Positions 9,146 to 18,518 of a DNA stretch of 43,118 nt are shown here, piece after piece. The stretch is from NCBI GenBank assembly GCA_002794465.1, contig MTSL01000008.1, forward strand, positions 1-43,118, written 5' to 3'. Position numbers and translations under genes: made by a program. Position 1 is the first letter of the stretch, and each line of letters begins with the position of its first letter. The notes beneath the pieces were generated by a model. It was not told where the DNA came from and made no database searches. It saw nothing but the letters and a program-made list of their open reading frames with translations. This DNA comes from Paramicrosporidium saccamoebae. Its lineage: Eukaryota; Rozellomycota.

Positions 9146-12100
9146 TTTAAGAGTTTTGCGTTCTTTGGAAATTCGATTGTAAAAATGTTTCAATTCACGA
9201 CCGCTTATTTCAGTGGGCCAAACACTGGCGATATATTTCCAAACACGATCGGAATCCCGCTCGTTCGAGAGCAATCGGCCAATCTTTTCTAATGCAGCAC
9301 AAACGCCATCCAGATTGTTGGAGAATGATTCGGCAGAGAGAGAGGCAATAAATGCAATGTCCTCTCTCGCGGGCTTGAGAATCTTTTTCATCTCTTTCAT
9401 CACCAGAGACTCTTCATCAAGCGTTAACAAGTCAGTCTCTTCCGCTTCGGGTGGATCCTTCTTTTTCCTGGAATTCTTAGACGGTCCAGCAGCCGGCCGG
9501 TCTGTCATCATATGTGTTAATAAATTCTCCACCCTCCTCCCGAGATGAAGATCCTTTGGCAAAAATTTGGAATCGTCCGCATTGTCCACAAGGGACTCTT
9601 TCAGATGGCCAATATCGAGCGCAGCGTCTTCTGCAATCCGCAGCCAGTTCCCAAATCCATACTTGTGCACGCCCAACAGCAATTGCGCATCATCCCGAGG
9701 CGTCTTCCATTCAATCATCCATTTATGGGCACCAACAGAAGAAACGGCCTTGATGCCTCTCTCAGTGATCTGAAACTCCTTTGGTCGATACAAGTAGGGA
9801 GTGACCCGTTCATGGAGAAAACTGAGCAGATTGTTCCTCTCACGTAATTGTGACAAATTGACGTGGACAAGATTGCTCAACTTGCACGAATCATCGGATG
9901 TCTGCAGTTTCCTGCGCAACACATGCAAGGCATGTCGAAGATGCTCCGGCTTAAAGCAATCCCCCTCAGATTCTGTCACTTCTTTCAAAATTGTATCAAA
10001 ACGTCCTTCAATCACGCCAAACCGAAGAGCAGTAGCCAACAATGCCCGGGTAACACTTTTAGTTAATTTGATAGAGTCGTCACTTGAATCGATGTTGGCT
10101 CTCTTTTTGGTCACTCGCTGTCTCCTGTCAGAATCTACCTCGGGCTCCACAGAAGCGACATGAGCAGTGCGACTTTTTCTTTTGCTTGCAGAAGTAAATA
10201 ATGCTTCTTGCAAAACCATGTCCTTTTTGCGTTGTTCATCAGCCTCCATGGTCGCCTTTGCTTTGTCTATTTCGTCTTGTGGAATAATTTCATCCCAATC
10301 TCTCAACGGCGCACCAAAGTCTGCCACCTTGAACTGATCAAAGAAGCCCGAGTTGGCTGTGCCGGCGGGGGCCGATTCCAAATTGTCTGCCCGGCTCAAG
10401 ATTTCGTCAAGGTCCAGCTGTCCTTGCGTTCCAGTATTATTAAACAAATCTTGAGAGCCGAATTTTAAAATTTCCTGAAGCTCCTCTCTGGTAATCTTCT
10501 TGCCATCCCCAAACGAGCCAGTGTCGCGGGACCGAGCCATCTTTGCAGAAGTATCCATGGACTGGATAACCAGGTGATCGAGCACCATTTTCTGCTTTGC
10601 GCGCTCCAAAATCGTCTCTTCCACAGAATTCTTAGAGACAAGGCGATAAATGTTGACAGACCTCGTCTGGCCTATCCTATGAGCACGCGCCATTGCTTGC
10701 AAATCATTCTGCGGGTTCCAGTCACTGTCATAAATGATCACAGTATCTGCCGTCTCTAAATTAATACCCAGTCCCCCTGCCCTTGTGGAGAGGAGAAAGC
10801 AAAAATCTGCCGAGTTGGGGGCGTTAAAGGCCGCTATCGACTTTTTTCTTGCATCTGAAGAGGTTCCGCCATCCAGACGCTGAAATTTCCAAGCCTTTAG
10901 CTGGAGATATTCACTCAAAATGTCCAGCATTCGGACCATTTGAGAGAATATGAGCACTCGATGTCCATCCTGATGAAGGCGGGTCATCAATTGGTCGAGG
11001 ACTGCCAATTTCCCCGATCCTTTGAGCAGACGATCAACCGATCCAACATCTTCCAAAGGCCCTCCACCTACAAGCAACGGATGATTGGAGACTTTTTTCA
11101 GCTCAATCAAAATATTGTTCAGCGACCCGACATTCTTTGTATGGCACGCCAGTTCCTTGTAATTTCTAGTAATCACGAGCCTAGACAGTTCCTTTTGCTC
11201 TTCCGACAGCTCGATGCGCAAAATTCTTTCTACCTTTCCTGGCAGTGAAGTTTCAACGTCCTTTTTCATTCTCCTTAACAAGTGTGGCTTGAGAATCTTG
11301 TGCAGCTTTTCCAACTTTTTGTCGGCCTCGTCGCTGTGTCCAGCCTGCTCAGTGCCAGCTGGAGGACCATATTTTTCCAAAAATTCTTCATAATCTGGAA
11401 ATTTGTTCGGCATTAAAAAGTGTAATAGAGACCATAGTTCCAGAATTGAATTTTGCAAAGGAGTTCCTGTAACCAAGAGACGACTCGAGGGCGAGAGTTG
11501 ATCTAGGACAGCATGAAGCTGCGAATCTGCATTCTTAAGACGATGTCCTTCGTCGACAATCAGCATTCTCCAATCAACCTCTGATAAATATTCCTGATCC
11601 TTTAAAACCAGTTCATAGGTAGTAAGTAGCACGTGAAAAAGAGGAAAAGTTGGCTTGGAATTAGGATTAGTCGAGTTGGAGTTGACCGAGTTGGAATCAC
11701 TTCGTCTCGCACCTCTAGTATCTACATCATTACGCGCGTCTTTTGTATCTTCGGCAAACCATTCGTAATACCGTTGCACTCCACGACTCTTTCCATCGCC
11801 GAGATAGAGTAAAGTGTTTAAAGATGGCGCCCATTGATAAAACTCGCGTTGCCAGGCAGCAATGGTGCTTAGCGGAACAACGACCAGAACGGGGCCCGTA
11901 AACCCATATTCATGAACCAAGGAGGAGATGTAGGAAATGGACTGCACCGTCTTTCCCAAACCCATTTCGTCGGCCAAAATGACATTTGTGCCATGACACC
12001 AAGAATACGCGAGCCAATTTACACTCTCCAATTGATAGTCGCGAAGCTGTCCACATTTTGCCAAATATTCTGGAAGACTCTCCAGTTTCCTAAATGTACA

Positions 12101-13141
12101 GCGCTTATGCAGTAGTTTGGGACTTGGCTGAATTCCGCCCGAGTACGCCCTACAAGTATACTCGTCCACCAACATTCGGTAATTCTCTATCCTCTCCAGT
12201 GGTTCCCAGGTGCACTCTGCGTAGGGAACCATCATCCATTTACATAGGTAATAATCTACTCCACTACCCTCATCTAGCCAATGATCCAGAACCCGCTCAA
12301 CCACCTTGAACTCTTCAATATCAATTTCTTCATTCATCCTAGAGGGATCTTTGAGAAAATTTTCCAACTTTCTACCACCACCAAATGTCCGTACCTGATC
12401 CACCGACTCCCAACTATCAAACAAGTGCGATCGATGCTTCCATTTGATCAAATATTGGAAACTTCCACTAGAATTCTGACGATGCCCAAGAATGCAATCA
12501 ACATGTCGAACAATATCCTTTTCGGGCACAAAGGGAATGTCAAAAGTGACTTGGGCCTTGACCCGGGGACCGTCGGTCTCTGAGAAATCCGACTCTGATT
12601 CATCAGAAACTTCTATAGGCTCAGCTTTGGAGGGACGCGTCCGATTGACTGGTTTCCGTTTGTAAGTCTCCTCACTGTCAGAACTATTAACTATCCGATT
12701 GGTCTTTTTGGGCTTCTTTCTTGGCGTTTCTTGACGTGAATCCCAAACGTCAGAGTCAGACGACGAAGATGACATGCTGGATGTAAAATCATTGTCACTA
12801 CCAGTGTCATTACTGTAATCTTCATCCTCATCTTCTTTGTTAATCCAGTTGTCCATCGGTGTTGTGTAAGAGTCTATCGATTCTATCGATTCTATCGACT
12901 CTATAGGCTCTATAGGCTCTATCGGCTCTATCGACTCTATAGGCTCTATCGGCTCTATAGTCTCTATCGGATTTACCAAGCCCATCGAGCCCACTGAACC
13001 CACCATGCCCCTCGAGCCTACCGAACCCACCATACCTGCCGAACCCATTGAACCAACCGTAGCACTGGACGCCGGAATGGTCGAACCGTGAGAAAAGTCA
13101 CTCATTAATAAGTATAATAAATCATTTTTACTTAAACCCAT
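9143..13141 (-). CDS. CHD1: CHD1-type chromatin remodelling ATPase
   Basis: Single 1332-codon exon. After a disordered N-terminus come two chromodomains (about 211-260 and 280-325). The Snf2 ATPase follows with DEMGLGKT at 391-398, a DEGH box, LTGTPLQN, and helicase-C motifs including LSTRAGGLGINL and RAHRIGQT. Next are a SANT/SLIDE-like region (WMIEWKTPRDDAQLLLGVHKYG) and a C-terminal CHCT (DUF4208) domain in the last 85 residues. The full order identifies CHD1, which spaces nucleosomes and works with transcription elongation. Residues 59-90 are a run of I-E-P/I-E-S triplets encoded by near-identical 9-nt units, preceded by Gly/Ser/Met/Val repeats. The ATG lies 3 nt after the catalase stop. 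MSDFSHG at residue 13 is an alternative start. Confidence 0.96.
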   Translation of the reverse strand: MGLSKNDLLYLLMSDFSHGSTIPASSATVGSMGSAGMVGSVGSRGMVGSVGSMGLVNPIETIEPIEPIESIEPIEPIEPIESIESIESIDSYTTPMDNWINKEDEDEDYSNDTGSDNDFTSSMSSSSSDSDVWDSRQETPRKKPKKTNRIVNSSDSEETYKRKPVNRTRPSKAEPIEVSDESESDFSETDGPRVKAQVTFDIPFVPEKDIVRHVDCILGHRQNSSGSFQYLIKWKHRSHLFDSWESVDQVRTFGGGRKLENFLKDPSRMNEEIDIEEFKVVERVLDHWLDEGSGVDYYLCKWMMVPYAECTWEPLERIENYRMLVDEYTCRAYSGGIQPSPKLLHKRCTFRKLESLPEYLAKCGQLRDYQLESVNWLAYSWCHGTNVILADEMGLGKTVQSISYISSLVHEYGFTGPVLVVVPLSTIAAWQREFYQWAPSLNTLLYLGDGKSRGVQRYYEWFAEDTKDARNDVDTRGARRSDSNSVNSNSTNPNSKPTFPLFHVLLTTYELVLKDQEYLSEVDWRMLIVDEGHRLKNADSQLHAVLDQLSPSSRLLVTGTPLQNSILELWSLLHFLMPNKFPDYEEFLEKYGPPAGTEQAGHSDEADKKLEKLHKILKPHLLRRMKKDVETSLPGKVERILRIELSEEQKELSRLVITRNYKELACHTKNVGSLNNILIELKKVSNHPLLVGGGPLEDVGSVDRLLKGSGKLAVLDQLMTRLHQDGHRVLIFSQMVRMLDILSEYLQLKAWKFQRLDGGTSSDARKKSIAAFNAPNSADFCFLLSTRAGGLGINLETADTVIIYDSDWNPQNDLQAMARAHRIGQTRSVNIYRLVSKNSVEETILERAKQKMVLDHLVIQSMDTSAKMARSRDTGSFGDGKKITREELQEILKFGSQDLFNNTGTQGQLDLDEILSRADNLESAPAGTANSGFFDQFKVADFGAPLRDWDEIIPQDEIDKAKATMEADEQRKKDMVLQEALFTSASKRKSRTAHVASVEPEVDSDRRQRVTKKRANIDSSDDSIKLTKSVTRALLATALRFGVIEGRFDTILKEVTESEGDCFKPEHLRHALHVLRRKLQTSDDSCKLSNLVHVNLSQLRERNNLLSFLHERVTPYLYRPKEFQITERGIKAVSSVGAHKWMIEWKTPRDDAQLLLGVHKYGFGNWLRIAEDAALDIGHLKESLVDNADDSKFLPKDLHLGRRVENLLTHMMTDRPAAGPSKNSRKKKDPPEAEETDLLTLDEESLVMKEMKKILKPAREDIAFIASLSAESFSNNLDGVCAALEKIGRLLSNERDSDRVWKYIASVWPTEISGRELKHFYNRISKERKTLK

Positions 13142-13144
13142 ACA

Positions 13145-14673
13145 CTAGATCTTGGATCCTACTGCTTTGGCAAGTTCTTTTTCGATACGGCTGGCCCACT
13201 GCTTGTCACTACGCTTAAAGTGTGCCATTTCACGACGCCGAATGTGGGGTTTTGCCCCAGATATGGCCGCAGCCAAATTCCCCACCATGCGCTCCTGGCC
13301 TTCTTTGGATTGGATCGCATACAATTTTGCCGGCTGCTTAAAGTCCGCATCGGAGAGGGCGATTGGAAAACGGCCAACAGTTCCATTCAGCTCCATTGGA
13401 GTAAAAGTGATCCCCACGGCAGGACCAACCGCAGTTGGACCGCCAAAGCTGTTGGGCTCGTAGTTGGGAGCAGATCCAAAGTTGCCATTCACACACATCA
13501 ATCCGTCGCGTTGGTAGGTATTCACGTGGGTGTTCTGTGGACGATTTACTGGAATTTGGGTGTAGTTCGGACCAAGACGATGACGATGAGTGTCAGGATA
13601 CGAAAAGAGACGTCCTTGTAACATTCGGTCCACCGAGGCCTCAATGCCGGGAACTAGATGACTGGGGGAGAACGCGGCCTGCTCAATTTCCGCAAAGTAG
13701 TTGGAGGGATTGCGATTCAACACCATTCTGCCAACCGGAATCAGCGGATAATCTCCGTGGGGCCAAACTTTGGTAACGTCAAAAATATTCCAGCGATACT
13801 TTTGCGCATCAGCCTCAGGCATGACTTGGATGTGCAAGGTCCATGAAGGATAATCTTTTTTGGCAATTGCATTAAAGAGATCTCTGGTGGCGTGGTCGGG
13901 ATCTTTGCCGGCGAGCTCAGAAGCCTGGGGACGAGTCAAGTTTTTAATGCCTTGGTCCGTTTTGAAATGAAACTTGCAATAATGAATCTCGTTCTTGGCA
14001 TTCACCAGTTTGAACGTGTGGCTTCCATAGCCATTCATGCCGCGAAATCCATCTGGCGTTCCACGGTCAGAGAACAGGATGGACACTTGATGGAGAGACT
14101 CGGGGACGAGACTCAGAAAATCCCAGGTCATGTCAGGATCCTTTAGATTTGTTTGAGGGTTCTTTTTTTGCGTATGAATGAAATCTGGAAACTTGATTGG
14201 GTCTCGAAGGAAAAAGACGGGAGTGTTGTTGCCAACCAAGTCCCAGTTCCCTACACAATTACAAAATCGACTAAATTTGGATCCCTTCTTCGGTATAGAG
14301 CTTGATTGCAAAGCCACGTGGATCACGTTCAGTATCGGCCGAGCCCTTTTCGCCTCCGACGGTGGAGAAACGAATCAATAAAGGAGTCCTCTTGCCAACC
14401 TTGTTGAACAGCTTTGCCTTGGTATACTTGCTAATGTCATGAGTGACCTCGAGGTATCCATGGGCGCCGGCCCCTTTGGCATGAACGACGCGCTCTGGGA
14501 TTCTCTCGCGGTCAAAGTGGGCGAGCTTGTCAATCAGGTGAAAGTCTTGCAACAGCCTAAACAAAGGATGAGACCCGGCAACTCAATCTCTACACGGGAC
14601 CATTGACACCTGCCGTCTGCGAGGTCTGGTTGTAGTCCACAGGATTTCCGTTAGAAGTGGTGAGCACGGGCAT
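13145..14673 (-). CDS. Peroxisomal haem catalase
   Basis: Three exons (14673-14594, 14556-14285, 14250-13145) total 486 codons, giving 485 residues, the size of small-subunit catalases. Landmarks: [31 protein letters not shown] with the catalytic His, [33 protein letters not shown], and the haem-ligand region [15 protein letters not shown]. The protein ends Ser-Lys-Ile, a variant of the SKL peroxisome signal. It detoxifies hydrogen peroxide. Intron 1 is 37 nt and GT-AG. Intron 2 (14284-14251, 34 nt) ends in TGTAG but has no GT donor in any register that keeps the conserved EEG-NWD join. This is either a non-canonical splice site or a defect. Divergent from the PP2A scaffold. Confidence 0.93.
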
Positions 14674-14748
14674 ACTAACAATGCGCGAGTTTATTATTGT
14701 CAATTCATGCTATATAGACTACAACGAAATGAATTTGTCTTTAGTCCA
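14674..14748. promoter_or_regulatory. Shared divergent promoter, catalase and PP2A scaffold
   Basis: Only 75 bp lie between the catalase ATG and the preferred PP2A ATG at 14749. A TATA-like string (CTATATAG, about 14709-14716) is present. An in-frame ATG at 14707 would leave only 33 bp, and its reading through the TATA-like string is why I prefer 14749. Confidence 0.4.
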
Positions 14749-16587
14749 ATGTCGGAAATGGACGTTGTGATGGGCGAAAATAGTGACATAGAGGGCAATG
14801 ATGAATTCATTCAGCCCGTGGCCCTCCTGATGGATGAGCTCAAGAGTGAGGAGACTGCAGTCCGGGTAGAGTCCATGAAGCGACTTGGAACCATTGCGCT
14901 TGCACTCGGCCCAGAACGGACTCGAAACGAACTGGTGCCATTTTTACAGAGCTCCCTAGACGAGGAGGACGAAGTTTTGACGGCGCTGGCCGAGGAAATT
15001 ACCAGTCTTCTGGAGTATGTGGGAGGTGCACCGCACGGATATATCCTATTACCACTTCTGGAAGGGCTGGTCAGTGCTGAGGAGACATATGTACGGAACA
15101 CTGCATTAGATGCCTTTGAACTGATTATAAAAGACATGCCGGAGGCTCATCTAAAGGAACACTTGACACCGGCAATCCAGAGACTTGCCTCGGGAGACTG
15201 GTTCTCCAAAAAGAGCAGCGCATCAGTCTTAATAGTGGCGCTTTCCAGTCGAGTGAACGAAGCCTCCGAGATGGAGATGAGCGTCAAACAGGCCATAATG
15301 ACTGAGGCGCTACGAATGTTTGCGGCGTTGGCGGTTGACGAGACTCCGCTGGTCCGCAAAGCAGTGGCCAATAATCTGGTAAAACTCATTCCTCTGGTCG
15401 ATGTGTCTATACGGGATCAACAATTGAACACTCTCTGTTCACAGCTTGCTGCCGACCCGCAGGACTCGGTCCGCCTGCTTGCCGTGGAACCAGTGACAGT
15501 CCTGATGGAAAAGTGTTCCATGGTCGAATTTAATGCCTTGGTTCCGCTCTTTTTGGCATTGGCCAGTGACAATTCGTGGAGAATTCGGTTTATGGTAGCC
15601 AAATTGTATGGACGACTGGCGGCAGCTCTGGTGAATGGAAATAATGCCTCGGTCAATGTCCTTGACATTTACTGTGCTCTGATGAGGGACGCAGAGGCCG
15701 AGGTGCGCAGTGCTGCCTGTTCACAGATTACAAGCGTTTCCAGCGTCATTCCTGCATCTATAACAGAGGACAAGATTATTTCTTCTGCGAGAACACTTCT
15801 TTCGGATCCTTCAGCTCACGTTCGTGCTGCTCTGGCTTTGCAACTAAATCAAGTGTCCAAGGTCCTTGGTTCAGACTCGTCAGTCAAATTGGTTCTACCA
15901 ATGGTCCTCCAACTTTTAAGAGACGAGTCGTCTGATGTTCGCCTCAATGTCATCTCCAGGCTCGAAGTGATTGTCGAGGTCATTGGTATTGACCAACTTG
16001 CTGCCTCTCTCCTCCCTGCAATTGTGGCTTTGGCAGAGGACCGTCAATGGCGAGTCCGCCAGACGATCATTGAATACATTCCCGAACTATCCTCTCATCT
16101 CGGACGGGCATTTTTCGAGGAAAAGTTGGCCAAGTTGGCAATCTCATGGTTGAATGATGCCGTTTTCGCCGTGAGGGAGACGGCAGTGGATTCGGTAAAG
16201 AGGATCATTCAGCAGTTTGGATCCGAGTGGACTGTGAACAGTGGACTATTGCAACAACTCTTAGAGTACGCTCAGCATCGAAATTATCTGCGTCGGATGA
16301 CCCTCCTTTCCGCACTATCTCAAACGTGCTGTGTGGTGGAGACGCCAGTAATCACTGCGCAATTTGTTCCCATCTTGGAAAAGTTGGCTAGCGATCCTAT
16401 TGCAAATGTCCGGTTCAACGTGGCCAAGGCCCTCCAAGCCATAGTCCCGATTCTAATTGCTGCCAGCGAATGCAACGAGGTGCTTCGTGCTCCCATAGTT
16501 CCCATGTTACAGGAACTACAGAGGGATGCGGATTCTGATGTCCGAGACCATGCTACTCTCGCTCTTAACATTATTCCAGTGTTCTAA
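14749..16587 (+). CDS. PP2A scaffolding subunit A (Tpd3/PR65)
   Basis: Single exon, 612 residues from ATG 14749 (626 from 14707), against about 590 for human PR65. The whole protein is a solenoid of HEAT repeats with the expected opening (VALLMDELKSEETAVRVESM, RLGTIALALGPERTRNELVP) and recurring D-x-x-x-x-V-R turns such as DPQDSVRLLAVEP, DPSAHVRAALAL and DPIANVRFNVAK. In the family, repeats 1-10 bind the regulatory B subunit and repeats 11-15 the catalytic subunit. It assembles PP2A holoenzymes in cytosol and nucleus. An AATAAA signal sits at the stop codon. The next gene, RIO2, is in tandem, with a 74-nt repeat array between them. Confidence 0.95.
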   Translation: MSEMDVVMGENSDIEGNDEFIQPVALLMDELKSEETAVRVESMKRLGTIALALGPERTRNELVPFLQSSLDEEDEVLTALAEEITSLLEYVGGAPHGYILLPLLEGLVSAEETYVRNTALDAFELIIKDMPEAHLKEHLTPAIQRLASGDWFSKKSSASVLIVALSSRVNEASEMEMSVKQAIMTEALRMFAALAVDETPLVRKAVANNLVKLIPLVDVSIRDQQLNTLCSQLAADPQDSVRLLAVEPVTVLMEKCSMVEFNALVPLFLALASDNSWRIRFMVAKLYGRLAAALVNGNNASVNVLDIYCALMRDAEAEVRSAACSQITSVSSVIPASITEDKIISSARTLLSDPSAHVRAALALQLNQVSKVLGSDSSVKLVLPMVLQLLRDESSDVRLNVISRLEVIVEVIGIDQLAASLLPAIVALAEDRQWRVRQTIIEYIPELSSHLGRAFFEEKLAKLAISWLNDAVFAVRETAVDSVKRIIQQFGSEWTVNSGLLQQLLEYAQHRNYLRRMTLLSALSQTCCVVETPVITAQFVPILEKLASDPIANVRFNVAKALQAIVPILIAASECNEVLRAPIVPMLQELQRDADSDVRDHATLALNIIPVF

Positions 16588-16620
16588 ATAAACCAATACT
16601 CCGATCTGTTCATGACAGGG

Positions 16621-16844
16621 GTCCAGATAGAGATGGCTTCCTCGGCATTGTGATAGCTTGGAAAGGAAGACTTTTGCGTTCTCGCTGGCCAGGAACTTGG
16701 ATAAGATTGGATGTCTCGGAGCTAAGATATCTTGAAGAGGAATACTCCCACGTCCTCGCTGTCCGGGGGTCCAAATGAAGTTGGATGCCTCGGCATTAAG
16801 ATATCTCGGAAAGGAAGACTTTCGCGTCCTCAGTGCCCTGGAGA
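16621..16844 (+). repeat. Three 74-nt units; the third is the start of RIO2
   Basis: The word CTCGGCATT/CTCGGAGCT recurs at 16641, 16715 and 16789, exactly 74 nt apart, with flanking words AAAGGAAGACTTT and GTCCTC conserved between units. The third unit is the functional N-terminal coding segment of RIO2. The second unit still reads LDVSELRYLEEEYSHVLAV in one frame, recognisably the RIO2 start. A 74-nt period cannot keep one reading frame, and a TGA closes the second unit at the RIO2 ATG. The upstream units are therefore remnants, not coding exons. Confidence 0.82.
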
Positions 16845-18073
16845 TTGGCAGCAAAAATCACCAAGTGGTGCCGCTGTCGATGATAGCAAGTCTGTGTCGG
16901 ATGCGTCCGGGTGGTGTCAACTCTCGTCTTGCCGAGCTTGCTAAGCACCGTCTCGTTTCCAAGGAGCACCACACCAGCTATGAGGGCTTCCGTCTCACCT
17001 ATGGTGGATACGACTATTTGGCGTTGTATGCCATGTCCCAAAGGGGGACAGTGTTGGGGGTTGGCCGGCAAATAGGAGTGGGCAAAGAGTCGGATGTTTA
17101 TCTCGTCGAGGGCAGATATCCCTGCGAAACAGAGTGCGAAGAAGAGCTGCCAACCGAGTCTTTTGTTCTCAAGATTGAGCGTCTGGGCCGCACTTCGTTT
17201 AGGACTGTCAAGACCAACCGGGACTATGTGGGTCGTCGCACCCACGTTTCCTGGATGTACATGTCTCGTCTGGCGGCTGAGAAGGAGTGGCTGTTCATGA
17301 AAGCGCTCCATCAGCATGGATTCCCTACCCCAAAACCTGTTGACTGGAACCGGCACTGCATTGTAATGGAGTGGATCGAAGGGCGCACGCTAGAGCAACT
17401 GCATCCCGAGGACTGGCCTGAAGGTACCGATATGCTTCAGATCGCCCAATACCTCTACAACCACCTAATGAAGTTGATTATCCGTCTCGCCGAACACGGT
17501 CTTGTTCATGGTGACTTTAACGAGTTCAATTTAATGATAAGAGACGGCTTTGTAGATGAGCCAATCTTTGATGACGAAAACCATCCGATAGTCATGATAG
17601 ACTTTCCGCAAATGGTCTCCACCTCCCATATTAACGCAAAAGAATTGTTTGAGCGCGATGTCAACTGTCTGAGGACATTTTTTACGCGGCGCTATGGCTT
17701 CGAGCCCACTGAGTGGCCCTGTTTTGATCGTGATGTTTCTGTCGATATTCAGCTTGATAGTGAAGTTCGTGCTTCAGGCTTCCGAGGCATTAAGAATCTG
17801 ATTGATGATAATGCAGGGAGTGACAATGATACAGACGACGTCGATGAAGACTGTGATACGAGTGACGCTGACAATAGTGATAACGTTGATGACAGCGATG
17901 ATAATGAGGATGAAGACAGTGATGATAACGAGGATGAAGACAGTGGTGATGATGATGATGGAGATGATGATGACGATGGAGATGAAGACAGTGATGCTAA
18001 TGGAGACGAAGACAGCGATTATGACAACAATGCCGACAATACCACTGAAGACACTGATAGAACGGATAGATAG
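16775..18073 (+). CDS. RIO2: RIO2 atypical protein kinase, 40S ribosome maturation
   Basis: Single exon, 432 residues. Residues 1-90 form the winged-helix domain (KLDASALRYLGKEDFRVLSA, GGVNSRLAELAKHRLV). The RIO kinase domain has the ATP-binding GVGKESDVYLV (101-111), Lys133, the catalytic loop HGDFNEFN (245-252) and the metal-binding IDFPQM (275-280). RIO2 acts as an ATPase on late pre-40S particles. From about residue 345 the tail is almost wholly Asp/Glu/Asn/Ser (many GATGAT-type codons), longer and more acidic than in yeast. Start chosen at 16775 because it matches the conserved family N-terminus. Confidence 0.95.
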   Translation: MKLDASALRYLGKEDFRVLSALEIGSKNHQVVPLSMIASLCRMRPGGVNSRLAELAKHRLVSKEHHTSYEGFRLTYGGYDYLALYAMSQRGTVLGVGRQIGVGKESDVYLVEGRYPCETECEEELPTESFVLKIERLGRTSFRTVKTNRDYVGRRTHVSWMYMSRLAAEKEWLFMKALHQHGFPTPKPVDWNRHCIVMEWIEGRTLEQLHPEDWPEGTDMLQIAQYLYNHLMKLIIRLAEHGLVHGDFNEFNLMIRDGFVDEPIFDDENHPIVMIDFPQMVSTSHINAKELFERDVNCLRTFFTRRYGFEPTEWPCFDRDVSVDIQLDSEVRASGFRGIKNLIDDNAGSDNDTDDVDEDCDTSDADNSDNVDDSDDNEDEDSDDNEDEDSGDDDDGDDDDDGDEDSDANGDEDSDYDNNADNTTEDTDRTDR

Positions 18074-18173
18074 AATAGAGACTGATTTTTGAGGTTTGTA
18101 GTAAAGACTCTGTTAAACATCATCCACTTACTATTGATGAGTCCGATCCAGATAACGATACCACAGGTCATTC

Positions 18174-18390
18174 TGTCGCGTAGTGGGGATAATACCGCGG
18201 CCCGGTTTAGGCGAGAAGAGAACCTGTTTACTGCTAATCCTATAATAGTATAGATACACATCACATCCCACTGTCCTCAATACCCAGCAAAGCGATCCAC
18301 TCTAGCACGCAAATACCCAACTATTCAACCCTCTGCCTCTACGTCACATAGCCAACTAATCAATCCTCTACCTCTACGTCACAATTCCAA
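18174..18390 (+). repeat. Dispersed repeat with tRNA-like head, copy B
   Basis: The head TGTCGCGTAGTGGGGATAAT (18174-18193) is identical to the copy at 20322. It is followed by GGCGAGAAGAGAACCTG and TTTACTGCTAATCC. The 3' part holds a 36-nt tandem pair (AACTATTCAACCCTC... and AACTAATCAATCCTC..., each ending CTCTACGTCACA). This copy accounts for most of the 445-bp gap between RIO2 and Ipi1. Confidence 0.65.
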
Positions 18391-18518
18391 TCGTGTTAAG
18401 AATGGCTGCTTATAAAGGAGCCGCATACTTTAACAAAATTCATTCGCTCATCAAAAGACTCTTCACTGGAATTCTAGAATCGTAAATGTATGAGCGACAT
18501 AATCTATTATAAATTTGT

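Noticed and set aside
17802..18092. Met/Thr-rich frame overlapping the end of RIO2
   Set aside because: It is the shifted reading of the GAT-rich acidic tail of RIO2 and has no independent support.
18174..18250. Dispersed repeat heads as functional tRNA genes
   Set aside because: Only a D-arm-like segment is present; no acceptor stem, anticodon arm or T-arm can be folded.
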